Origin: an uncultured Muribaculaceae bacterium
GTDB lineage: Bacteria; Bacteroidota; Bacteroidia; Bacteroidales; Muribaculaceae
NCBI GenBank assembly: GCA_947627615.1
Contig: CANQWS010000029.1
Location: 1 to 34,910, forward strand
Direction of reading: 5' to 3'
Length of the DNA: 34,910 nt
The notes beneath the pieces are model-generated. The model was not told where the DNA came from, ran no database searches, and saw nothing but the letters and a program-made list of their open reading frames with translations. Below, one piece after another: positions 7,061-16,400 of the stretch (its first letter is position 1; each line of letters opens with the position of its first letter). The position numbers and the translations under genes are program-made.

Positions 7061-7978
7061 ATGGAAAAAATCAAAGGTCTTATAGACGCTCCTTTCACTC
7101 CGTTTCATGAAAACGGAGATATAAATCTCGAACCGATTCCCGCCTACTGCAACATGCTCGTGGTCAACGGCATGCAGGGCGTATTCATCAACGGATCATC
7201 CGGCGAGGGCTATATGCTGACTCCCGACGAGCGCAAAGCCATTGCCGAGGAATGGGTCAGAGTGGCTCCCGAAGGCTTCAAGGTAATTGTCCACGTAGGT
7301 AGCTGCTGCGCGCGCGAAAGCCGCGAACTTGCCCGCCACGCCGCCGAAATCGGTGCATGGGGCATAGGTGCCATGGCGCCCCCGTTCCCAAAAATCAACC
7401 GCATCGAGGAACTGGTGAAATACATAGAGTACATCGCCGCCGGCGCTCCCGAACTGCCGTTCTACTACTACCACATCCCGGCCTTCAACGGCGCTTTCCT
7501 GCCCATGGTCAAGCTTCTTGAGGCCGTTGACGGACGCGTGCCCAACTTTGCCGGAATCAAATATACCTTCGAGAGCATCTACGAGTACAACCAGTGCCGC
7601 CTGTACAAGAACGGCAAGTACGACATGCTCCACGGTCAGGACGAGACCATTCTTCCCTCGCTCGCCATGGGCGGCGCACAGGGCGGAATCGGCGGAACCA
7701 CCAACTACAACGGCCGCGAGCTGAACGCCATAATCGAGTGCTGGAAACACGGCGACATCGAAGGCGCCCGCGAGCATCAGAATTTCGCCCAGGAGGTCAT
7801 AAACGTGATATGCCATTACCGCGGCAACATCGTGGCCGGCAAGCGCATCATGAAACTGATAGGTCTCGACCTCGGTCCCAACCGCGTGCCGTTCCAGAAT
7901 ATGACGCCGGAGGAAGAGGAAGCCATGAAGGCCGAACTCGACGCCATTGATTTCTTCTGCCGCTGTAACAAAGTCTGA
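7061..7978 (+). CDS. nanL: N-acetylneuraminate lyase
   Basis: The 305-residue cytoplasmic class I aldolase belongs to the DHDPS/NAL superfamily. GSSGEGY (45-51) binds the pyruvate carboxylate, Y137 in YYYHIP is the catalytic Tyr, and K167 in AGIKYT is the Schiff-base Lys; the positions match E. coli NanA (Tyr137, Lys165). GGAQGGIGGTTNYNG follows the barrel end. It cleaves N-acetylneuraminate to N-acetylmannosamine and pyruvate. The GSSGEGY and YYYHIP forms favour lyase over dihydrodipicolinate synthase. The gene lies 21 nt after the transporter and 17 nt before the esterase/mutarotase fusion. No ManNAc epimerase is found in the operon, so the product must be processed by a gene elsewhere. Confidence 0.9.
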   Translation: MEKIKGLIDAPFTPFHENGDINLEPIPAYCNMLVVNGMQGVFINGSSGEGYMLTPDERKAIAEEWVRVAPEGFKVIVHVGSCCARESRELARHAAEIGAWGIGAMAPPFPKINRIEELVKYIEYIAAGAPELPFYYYHIPAFNGAFLPMVKLLEAVDGRVPNFAGIKYTFESIYEYNQCRLYKNGKYDMLHGQDETILPSLAMGGAQGGIGGTTNYNGRELNAIIECWKHGDIEGAREHQNFAQEVINVICHYRGNIVAGKRIMKLIGLDLGPNRVPFQNMTPEEEEAMKAELDAIDFFCRCNKV

Positions 7979-7995
7979 ACTTCTACAATATCCGG

Positions 7996-10900
7996 ATGAA
8001 TCTTCGATATCTTATGACAGTCATGGCCATTGCGGCCATGGCTTTCGGCATTTCAGCCGAAACAAAAGTTGCCTGTGTGGGCAACAGTATAACCTACGGC
8101 TACGGACTGCCTGACTCGCTCAGACCTGCCCGGAGCTATCCCGCGCGTCTTCAGGCATTGCTTGGCGACGGTTACCGGGTAGGCAACTTCGGCCACAACG
8201 GCGCCACGCTGCTCCGCCACGGCCACCGTCCCTACTTCAGCCTGCCGGAGTACGCTCAGGCAAAGGCCATGGATGCCGACATAATTGTGATTCATCTGGG
8301 AGTAAACGACACGGATCCGCGTGACTGGCCCAACTATGGCGATGAGTTCGTGGCTGATTATTCGGCTCTGATTGACAGTCTGCGGGCCGGAGATCCCTCG
8401 AAACGCATAATCATTGCCCGCCTGACGCCCATCGGCGCACCGCATTACCGGTTCAGGACCGGAACGCGTGACTGGCGCCTGCTGGAGCAGGAGGCCATTG
8501 AGCGCGTGGCCCGCATAAAAGGGGCGGAACTGATTGATTTCGACACGCCGCTGCGTGACCGCCAGAACCTCATGCCTGACGCCATCCACCCGAACGCCGA
8601 GGGCTACGACATTCTGGCCCGCACGGTCCATGCCGCCATAACGGGCAAGCGCGGTGGCCTTAAACTCCCGCCATTCTACCAGAGCGGAATGGTGATCCAG
8701 CGCCACAGGTCCCTGACCATCTCCGGCCAGGCCGACAGCAACGCCCCCGTCACCCTCAGACTCGACGGAATCACCTACCGAACCAAAGCCGACGGCAACG
8801 GTCTGTGGAGCATAGAGACCGCACCGCTTGCCAACGGCACCTACACACTCGAAGTCAGCGACGGGAAAAAGACCATCCGCCTGACCGACATCGTTGCCGG
8901 AGAAGTGTGGGTGGCTTCCGGCCAGAGTAACATGGCCTTTGAACTCTCGTCGGATACCAGAGGAGCCGAAGCCATAGCAGCCGCCGGAGACCCGGACCTG
9001 CGGTTCTTCGACATGCGTCCGGTGGCCTATACCAACAACGAGAAATGGCCCGATTCGATTCTGACAGCCATAGACACCCTCGGCCATTTCCGGCCGGCCG
9101 TATGGGCCCGGGCCACACCGGAGACAGCCGGACGGCTGTCGGCCGTGGCCTATTACTTCGGACGCCGTCTGCGGGATTCGCTCGATGTGCCGGTAGGCAT
9201 AATAGTCAACGCCGTGGGCGGAGCCCCTTGTGAGGCATGGATTGACGTCAACACCCTCGAGACCGTCACCCCGGAAGCGCTTGTCAACTGGCGGCGCAAC
9301 GATTACGTGCAGCCGTGGGTGCAGGGCCGGGCCGACGTCAACGCTCCGGCGCCCCACCGCCATCCCTACGAGCCGAGCTATCTGTTCTCGTCGGGAATAC
9401 GTCCGCTGGGACGTCCCGACATAGCCGGAGTTATATGGTATCAGGGTGAATCCAACGCCCACAACACCGAACTGCATGAAACATTCTTCCCCATGCTCGT
9501 CGACAGCTGGCGCCGCGAGTTCCGCCGTCAGGACCTGCCGTTCTGCTTCGTTCAGCTGAGCAGCATCGACAGGCCTTCATGGCCCGGATTCAGGGACTCG
9601 CAGCGACGCATGGCCAGGCGCAAGCCCGGCGTATGGATGGCCGTCAGCTCTGACAAAGGCGATTCGCTCGATGTGCATCCCCGCTTCAAGGAACCTGTGG
9701 GCGAACGTCTGGCACGGCAGGCCCTCCACAACGTCTACGGGTTCAAGAACCTGACGCCTGAGGGACCGGAGCCGGTCAAAGCCATGGCCTCGCGCAATTC
9801 TTCGGTTACCGTCACTTTCGACAATGCCTCAGGCCTGACCACATCGGATGGCGCCGCACCGCGCACATTCGAGATTGCCGGCCGTGACGGTGTGTTCTAT
9901 CCCGCCGATGCCGTTATTGACGGCCCCGCTGTGCGGGTCGCCTCAGAGTCAGTCAGCCGGCCATGTTACGTGCGCTATGGCTGGCAGCCGTTTACCCGCG
10001 CCAATCTCATCAATGCCGACAGCCTGCCGGCTTCAACCTTTAAAATAACCATTGACAACATGAATGACTTATATGAAATGGAACCGGGCTACAGCCGGGG
10101 AGTCTCCGCTGCTTATTCCGGTAGTTTTGCCGACGGTACACTGATTGTGGCCGGCGGCGCCAATTTCCCCTGCGACGACCCGCTGGCTCCTACGGCCCGT
10201 AAGAAACTCTATTCCGGCATCTACACCCTCGACCCGGCTACATTTGAGCTGAAACGTTTCGGCTCGCTGCCGGCGCCCATGGCCTACGGTGCTTCGGTCA
10301 CCCTCCCCGATGGAATTGTCCTGATCGGCGGGACGGACGACAACGGAAGCCTCAAGTCAGTGTACCTGCTCGAAGCTTCAGGCGAAATCAAACCGCTGCC
10401 GGAGCTGCCCAAGACAATCGACAATATGGCCGCCGCTGCCATAGGCAACAGGATTTATGTGGCCGGAGGCAATGTCGACGGCAAACCGTCGTGCGACCTT
10501 TTCATGCTTGACCTTGACAAAATTTCGGCCGGATGGCGCAAACTCCGTTCCATGCCGGGCAACCCGAGGGTGCAGCCGGTCATGGCGGCAACTGGCGGCA
10601 AACTCTATCTCTGGGGCGGTTTCGCCGGACGATTTGCCGGACATGAGCCCACTCTGGAGCTCGACGGTCTGGTCTATGACCCGGAATCGAACAAATGGAG
10701 CGCTATCCAGGGTCCCGTGACCGACGACGGAGTGAAAGTATCGACCGGAGGCGGAGCCGCAGCCACACTCGCTGACGGCCGCATAGCCGTTGCCGGCGGA
10801 GTGAACAAGGACGTTTTCCTCTCGGCCCTGATAGACCAGGCCGCCGATTATCTGCTTCATCCCATACCCTGGTACGGCCTGAATCCCCGCGTATTCGTGT

Positions 10901-11058
10901 TCGATCCGGCCTCAGGCCGGTGGAGCGCCGATGCGCCCGACGCCATGACAGCACGCGCCGGAGCCTCCATGCTGCCTGACAGAAACGGATTCTATCTGTT
11001 CGGCGGCGAGCTGAAACCGAGAATCAGGACCAGTCAGACCATCCACGTGACAAAATGA
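7996..11058 (+). CDS. Secreted SGNH esterase / sialate O-acetylesterase / NanM-like mutarotase fusion
   Basis: The 1020-residue protein has three parts behind a signal peptide (residues 1-21, cleavage likely after GISA). Residues 22-215 are an SGNH/GDSL hydrolase: GNSIT with Ser31, GVND (102-105) and DAIH with D195 and H198. Residues 220-680 are a sialate O-acetylesterase (SASA) domain: ASGQSNM with Ser311, WYQGESN (481-487) and a candidate catalytic His561 in DVHP. Residues 690-1020 carry kelch-type beta-propeller repeats (LIVAGGANFP, VLIGGTDD, IYVAGGN, LYLWGGF, IAVAGGV, FYLFGGE), as in NanM and cyclically permuted mutarotases. Tannerella and Bacteroides NanS/EstA already combine the two esterase parts; adding the mutarotase in the same chain is unusual. 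The protein would de-O-acetylate and anomerise sialic acid in the periplasm before uptake. It overlaps the next gene by 4 nt. Confidence 0.88.
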   Translation: MNLRYLMTVMAIAAMAFGISAETKVACVGNSITYGYGLPDSLRPARSYPARLQALLGDGYRVGNFGHNGATLLRHGHRPYFSLPEYAQAKAMDADIIVIHLGVNDTDPRDWPNYGDEFVADYSALIDSLRAGDPSKRIIIARLTPIGAPHYRFRTGTRDWRLLEQEAIERVARIKGAELIDFDTPLRDRQNLMPDAIHPNAEGYDILARTVHAAITGKRGGLKLPPFYQSGMVIQRHRSLTISGQADSNAPVTLRLDGITYRTKADGNGLWSIETAPLANGTYTLEVSDGKKTIRLTDIVAGEVWVASGQSNMAFELSSDTRGAEAIAAAGDPDLRFFDMRPVAYTNNEKWPDSILTAIDTLGHFRPAVWARATPETAGRLSAVAYYFGRRLRDSLDVPVGIIVNAVGGAPCEAWIDVNTLETVTPEALVNWRRNDYVQPWVQGRADVNAPAPHRHPYEPSYLFSSGIRPLGRPDIAGVIWYQGESNAHNTELHETFFPMLVDSWRREFRRQDLPFCFVQLSSIDRPSWPGFRDSQRRMARRKPGVWMAVSSDKGDSLDVHPRFKEPVGERLARQALHNVYGFKNLTPEGPEPVKAMASRNSSVTVTFDNASGLTTSDGAAPRTFEIAGRDGVFYPADAVIDGPAVRVASESVSRPCYVRYGWQPFTRANLINADSLPASTFKITIDNMNDLYEMEPGYSRGVSAAYSGSFADGTLIVAGGANFPCDDPLAPTARKKLYSGIYTLDPATFELKRFGSLPAPMAYGASVTLPDGIVLIGGTDDNGSLKSVYLLEASGEIKPLPELPKTIDNMAAAAIGNRIYVAGGNVDGKPSCDLFMLDLDKISAGWRKLRSMPGNPRVQPVMAATGGKLYLWGGFAGRFAGHEPTLELDGLVYDPESNKWSAIQGPVTDDGVKVSTGGGAAATLADGRIAVAGGVNKDVFLSALIDQAADYLLHPIPWYGLNPRVFVFDPASGRWSADAPDAMTARAGASMLPDRNGFYLFGGELKPRIRTSQTIHVTK

Positions 11059-11828
11059 GCTACAAGATGAAAAAAGCAATCAACGACCTGAGCACCGCCA
11101 CCTACGGCGAGGTGCGCACGCAGGACTACGACATAGCCCTCCTGCCCTGGGGCGCTACGGAACCCCACAACTATCATCTGCCTTATCTGACGGATGCCAT
11201 ACTCAGCCACGACATAGCCGTCGACGCCGCCCGCAAGGCTCTGGAGCTTTACGGCGTCAGGGCCATGGTGCTCCCCCCAATGCCTCTCGGCGCCCAGAAT
11301 CCCGGGCAGCGCGAACTGAAGTTCTGCATCCACTACCGTTACGACACCCAGCGCGCCGTGCTGACCGACATAGCCTCGTCACTGGACCATCAGGGCCTCC
11401 GCCGGCTGCTGATCATCAACGGACACGGAGGCAACGTGTTCAAAAACATGATCCGCGACCTCGCCATTGACCTGCCCGACATGCTCATAGCCACCGGCGA
11501 ATGGTTCAAAGGGGCGCCGGCCAAAGACTATTTTGACCACCCCGGCGACCATGCCGATGAACTGGAGACCTCGGTGATGATGCATTATCATCCTGACTAC
11601 GTAGACCTGTCGACCGCCGGCCACGGAGGCGACGGCGGTTTCCGGAGCGAGGTGCTTTCGCGCGGTGTGGCCTGGCTCCCGCGTGACTGGAGCCGCATAA
11701 GCCCCGATACCGGCGTAGGCGACCCGTCGCTTGCCACGGCCGAGAAGGGCGCCCGCTTCGCCGATGCCTGTTCGTCGGCTTTCGCTCAGGTCATAGCCGA
11801 TCTCTGCGCCCCCGACCTCTACCGCTGA
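11055..11828 (+). CDS. Creatininase-family amidohydrolase, role unknown
   Basis: The 257-residue cytoplasmic protein has the creatininase metal site: GATEPHNYHLPYLTD supplies E36, H38 and D47, NGHGGN (122-127) supplies H124, and DELETS supplies E171. It therefore probably binds two divalent metals and hydrolyses an amide or similar bond. Known relatives are creatinine amidohydrolase, ArfB formamide hydrolase, MftE peptidase and inosose hydrolase IolN, so the family is chemically broad. The start overlaps the stop of the fusion gene (ATGA), which couples it to sialic acid metabolism. An alternative start is M5 at 11067. True creatinine turnover is unlikely in this context. An amide of a modified sialic acid, such as a lactam or N-acyl group, is a speculative substrate. 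Confidence 0.85.
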   Translation: MSYKMKKAINDLSTATYGEVRTQDYDIALLPWGATEPHNYHLPYLTDAILSHDIAVDAARKALELYGVRAMVLPPMPLGAQNPGQRELKFCIHYRYDTQRAVLTDIASSLDHQGLRRLLIINGHGGNVFKNMIRDLAIDLPDMLIATGEWFKGAPAKDYFDHPGDHADELETSVMMHYHPDYVDLSTAGHGGDGGFRSEVLSRGVAWLPRDWSRISPDTGVGDPSLATAEKGARFADACSSAFAQVIADLCAPDLYR

Positions 11829-11891
11829 GTCCCGGCTCTGCCATGTCGCGCGCCCGGTTTTACTGATTTATAGAACTATTGCAACCTTACT

Positions 11892-13061
11892 ATGGATAAT
11901 TTCACTTATTGCACTCCAACAAAATACGTGTTCGGACGCGGCGCCGAACTTAATGCCGCCGCGGAGCTGAAGGCATTGGGCCTCGGCAAGGTAATGGTGG
12001 TCTATGGCGGCGGCTCCGCCGTTCGCAGCGGCTTGCTCGGCCGTGTGCTCGAGAATCTTGACGCTTTCGGCATTGTTCATGTCGAACTCGGCGGCATAGA
12101 GCCTAATCCCACCGACCCGAAGGTGCGCGAGGGCATCGACGTGTGCCGCAGAGAGCACATCGAAGGGCTGCTTGCCGTTGGCGGCGGCTCGGTTATCGAC
12201 ACCGCGAAAGCCATTGCAGCCGGGGTGCCTTACCATGGCGATTTCTGGGACTTCTGGGCCGGGAAAGCCACCGTTGAAAAAGCGTTGCCCGTGGGCGTGG
12301 TGCTGACTATTCCCGCCGCCGGCAGCGAGGGATCGGGCAACTCGGTCATAACCCTGCTTGACGGACTTCACAAGATTAGTCTGCGCACCGACTACTGGCT
12401 GCGCCCGAAATTCGCGCTGCTCAATCCGGAACTCACGTTCACCTTGCCCCCGGCACAGACCGCTGCCGGAATAGCCGACATGATGGCACATATCTTTGAG
12501 CGCTATTTCTCCCCCACTCAGGATGTGGAAATCACCGACCGTGTGGCCGAGGGAGTGCTCATGACCATAATAGAGGAAGCTCCCAAGGTCATGGCGCGCC
12601 CCGACGACTATCAGGCCCGTGCCAACATAATGTGGAGCGGTACCCTTGCCCATAACGGCATCTGCGGCACCGGACGCAAGGAGGACTGGGTGTCACACTT
12701 CATGGAGCACGAAATCAGCGCCGTCTATGGTGTGACCCACGGTGCCGGACTGGCCGTTATGCTGCCGGCATTCATGACCTTCATGGCACACCACGCTCCT
12801 GCCAAGGGTGCCCATCTCGCACGCCGTGTGTTCGGCATATCCGAACCCGACGACACAGCCGCCGCACTTGCCGGCATCACGGCGCTCAAATCGTTCTTCG
12901 GTTCACTCGGCTTGCCACTGACATTCAAGGAGCTCGGCATCGAAAACCCCGACATTGACCTGCTCGTCAAAAAGCTCCACGAGAACAAAGGCGAAGTCAT
13001 AGGCGGCTACTACCCCCTCCGCGTCGCCGACACCGCCGCCATCTACCGCCTCGCCCTCTGA
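11892..13061 (+). CDS. Iron-containing alcohol dehydrogenase (BdhA/YqhD type)
   Basis: The 389-residue cytoplasmic enzyme belongs to the group III metal-dependent alcohol dehydrogenases. VGGGSVID (96-103) binds the nucleotide, and D196, H200, H269 and H283 match the metal ligands of YqhD in spacing (H269 and H283 are 14 apart as in YqhD). The family reduces aldehydes with NAD(P)H and often works on toxic or fermentation aldehydes. It begins 63 nt after the creatininase gene with no clear promoter or terminator between them, so it may be read with the sialic acid operon, but a link to that pathway is not shown. An extragenic palindromic element follows it. Confidence 0.88.
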   Translation: MDNFTYCTPTKYVFGRGAELNAAAELKALGLGKVMVVYGGGSAVRSGLLGRVLENLDAFGIVHVELGGIEPNPTDPKVREGIDVCRREHIEGLLAVGGGSVIDTAKAIAAGVPYHGDFWDFWAGKATVEKALPVGVVLTIPAAGSEGSGNSVITLLDGLHKISLRTDYWLRPKFALLNPELTFTLPPAQTAAGIADMMAHIFERYFSPTQDVEITDRVAEGVLMTIIEEAPKVMARPDDYQARANIMWSGTLAHNGICGTGRKEDWVSHFMEHEISAVYGVTHGAGLAVMLPAFMTFMAHHAPAKGAHLARRVFGISEPDDTAAALAGITALKSFFGSLGLPLTFKELGIENPDIDLLVKKLHENKGEVIGGYYPLRVADTAAIYRLAL

Positions 13062-13090
13062 CCCTCCCCTACCAGATAAAGTATTCTCAG

Positions 13091-13199
13091 CCTCGTAGAG
13101 GCGTACAAATTGTAGCCCCATATCGGAAGCTGCCGAGGAACGAGGCGGCCTTCCGGTATGGGGTATAGGTACAAAAAAGATTCCCTGGCCTCGAAGAGG
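13091..13199. repeat. Extragenic palindromic element
   Basis: Two 11-nt near-identical blocks, CCTCGTAGAGG (13091-13101) and CCTCGAAGAGG (13189-13199), flank a large hairpin. In the hairpin 13116-13129 pairs with 13150-13163 over 14 bp with one G-U, and after one bulged C five more pairs close a 9-nt loop (13135-13143). No T-tract follows, so it is not a classic terminator. The form is that of a repetitive extragenic element; copies elsewhere could not be checked. Between 13200 and 13279 I see nothing further. Confidence 0.55.
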
Positions 13200-13279
13200 T
13201 CAATTAATTCTCCCACTGAATGCCATTACCCCCGCCGCAGGGATTTTCAGGGCTGGATTTGAGTTTTTTTTGCGATAGG

Positions 13280-13311
13280 TTGCTGGTAATCAGAAAAATT
13301 GATTACCTTTG
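13280..13311 (+). promoter_or_regulatory. Promoter of the hybrid regulator with overlapping operator-like dyad
   Basis: TTG (13280-13282), 21 nt and TACCTTTG (13304-13311) fit the Bacteroidetes consensus. A perfect inverted repeat, GGTAATCA (13285-13292) and TGATTACC (13300-13307) with a 7-nt spacer, fills the spacer and overlaps the -7 box. TGATTACC recurs at 17411 upstream of the operon this regulator should control, suggesting autoregulation. The transcript leader to ATG 13420 is about 100 nt. Confidence 0.6.
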
Positions 13312-13419
13312 TGACTCTGACGCCGAGGTCAGGCGGTTTTTCCCGCCGAATCATCGGAGTCCGACCTGAATCCTTTACCAGTCACCAATCATTATCATTT
13401 CTTCCAAGTAATTACCAGA

Positions 13420-16400
13420 ATGCATCTCTTCCGTCTGATAATCAGCGCTGTTTTTCTCTTAATCTGCCCGCAAGCGTTTACCTCCAGACCAGCAATCACG
13501 GGGGCCGACCATCTTCAGGCCAAGGACGGTCTGAGCAGCGACCGGGTGTTTTCCGTTGTCGAGGACAATGACGGGGTTATCTGGGTGGGGACCAAGGAGG
13601 GTGTGGACCGTTTCAACGGCCGTGACTTCAAGCACTATCCACTGCTCGACGATTTGCGTTACGGCGATTTTGCCGCAAGGGTCATAAAACTGGTTGTCAA
13701 CAGTGGGAACGAGCTGATGGCCTACGATAACACCGGGCATCTCTACGGCTACAATCCCATTCTGGACAAGTTTGATGTGAAACTGCGCCTGACGGAGAAA
13801 TTCGAGGAATATGTGACGCTAAACGCGGTTGTTCCAGCATCGGACGGCTCGTTACTCATCGGGCTGACATCGGGGCTTTTCCGGGTGAAAGGCGACGACA
13901 TTACCAAAGTGGCGGACAATCTGAGCGTCAACGACATGATTGTTCTCGGCGACAGACTGCTGGCGGCCACCACCGCCGGAACCATCCTGATAACACCGGG
14001 TTCCGGCAGCCGGAAAACACTTCTCGACAAGAACACCCAGACATTATATTATGACCCGGCCTCACAGTGGGTCTACATAGGCACGTTCAACAACGGTCTC
14101 TGGCGCTATAATCTCGCCACCGGCAAATCGGAGAAACTGAATCATGACAGCCGCGAACTGGACAAACCTGTCAGGGCCATAAAGAAGCTTGACGACCGGC
14201 ATATAGCCATAGGGATAGACGGAGTGGGCGCATATTCGTTCGACACGACCGACCTGAGCATAGACAAGCTGGCCAACACCGGAGGCTCCACCGGCATACG
14301 CCTCAACGGCAACGGCGTCTACACCATTCTGAAAGACAGCTACGGCAATCTCTGGGTGGGGAGCTACACCGGCGGCCTTACCATCCTGATGTTCACGTCA
14401 TGGCCCGCGAAACATATCATTCACGACAAGGGCAACATCAACTCCATAGCCGACAACAATGTCAACGCCATCGCCGAAAACAGCGACGGCAAGATATGGT
14501 TTGCCACCGATGCGGACATCAGCATCGAGGACCCGTCGACGAACCGCTGGAGCCACATTGACGTAAATGCCGTCACCGTAGGGCTGCAACGCCTCGACGA
14601 CGGCCGCATAGCCGCGGGCACGTATGGCGATGGCATCTACATTTTCGATTCGTCAGGCCGCAGGCTGAAACACATAAACAGAGAAAACGCCGGCATAAGC
14701 TCCAACTACATCTTTTCAATCAGGCAAGGCTCCGAGGGCGACATCTGGGCCGCCTCGCTCGACGGCGGAATCATGAGATTCGACAGGAATTTCAACTACA
14801 AGAAAACCTATCCCGTCAACGTGTCATTCAATGTGACGGTCACCCCCGACGGGAAGATAGCGGCGGCCACGGCCGACGGCTATCACGTGATAGACCCCGC
14901 GACGGACCGCATAGAGCATTACGCCAGTGTGGCCGAGCAGGTCAACTCCAACACAAGCGTCTACATCATCTCCATGCTTTTCAACTCCGACGGCAAAGTG
15001 TGGCTGGGGACGGAAGGCGGCGGAATCAATGTCTATGACCCGGCCTCGCGCACTGTCATAAAGAAATACCGCACAGATGACGGACTGCCGTCCAACGACA
15101 TCTACTGCCTGCTCCGCGACAACGACGGCAACATCGTGGCATCGACAGGCAACGGAATAGCGGTGCTGCAGGATTCGGTGTTCAAATCGCTGAATTATCT
15201 CCACGGACTCGCCAAGGAATACAACAAATCAGCCGGAGTGCTTCTCGGCAACGGAGACATGATATTCGGCAGCGTCGACGGAGCCGTCAGGGTCACGCCC
15301 TCGAAAGCCGGAGGCGCAGACTACACGGCCGGCCTGAGAATCACGGGATTTGTGGTTGACGGGCGTGAGGGCGACGAGGATTTCCTGAAATCACTTACGG
15401 GACATCTGAACGAGGGCCGGATAAAGCTGTCATACCGCGACAACTCCTTTGCCGTGCGCTTCGAGTCAATCAACCTACCCTATCGGGAGGACATCGGCTA
15501 CCAGTACATACTGGAGGGCTACGACAAGACATGGAGCAACATCTCCGAATCCGGCACGGCACCCTACAAAAGGGTAGTTCCCGGCGACTATACCCTGCAT
15601 ATACGCAGCGTACGCATAAGCGACGGAACCATTCTGGACGAAAAGGACATCAGTGTCACCGTGGCCAAGCCCTGGTGGCTGCAATGGTGGGCTATAGGCA
15701 TCTACGTCATCATGTTCATCCTGCTGGGATATTTCATTTACCGCTACAAGAGGGACAGGCTCAAACAGGAGTATGACGAGGACAAGATACGCTTCTTCAT
15801 CAACACCGCCCACGACATAAAAACGCCGGTGTCGCTTGTAATGGGCCCCATATCAGACCTGCAGAACGACGGGAGCATCACCGGAAAGGCCAGGGAGCTG
15901 GTGTCGATAGCCGGATCAAACATCAGGAAACTCAACTCCATCATGACCCAGCTTCTGGAGTTCGAGCGCTTTGATCTGGGCAACCGGAAGCCGAAATCCG
16001 AGACCATTGACATGACCGAGTTCGTGGCAATGGAAGTTGACTGCTTCCGCAACGCCTTCAAGCGCAAAGGCATAGAGCTCGTTTTCCGGAAGCCGGAGGA
16101 ATCCATCGGCATGGCGGGCGACCGCTACCTGCTGGAGATGATGATTGACAACCTTCTGTCAAATGCCTGCAAATACACCATGACCGGAGGCGTGGTGACC
16201 GTAAGCCTACAGCCGTGCAACAGAAAGTTCAGGCTTACCATAAGCGACACCGGCATAGGAATCCCGTCCAAAGACCAGAAAGAGGTGTTCACCAACGTGC
16301 ATCGCGCACAGAACGCACGCGAGTCCAACGAGAGCGGCACCGGATTCGGACTGCTGCAGGTCAAGCGAATCGTAGAAATCCACAAAGGCAACATCCAGCT

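Noticed and set aside
8053-9477. 474-residue minus-strand open frame opposite the esterase fusion
   Set aside because: Its span is fully covered by SGNH and SASA domains with catalytic motifs on the plus strand; no motif is seen on the minus strand.
13116-13163. Hairpin as an intrinsic terminator of the alcohol dehydrogenase gene
   Set aside because: No T-tract follows and the structure is part of a larger repeat-like element; Rho-independent termination is not supported.
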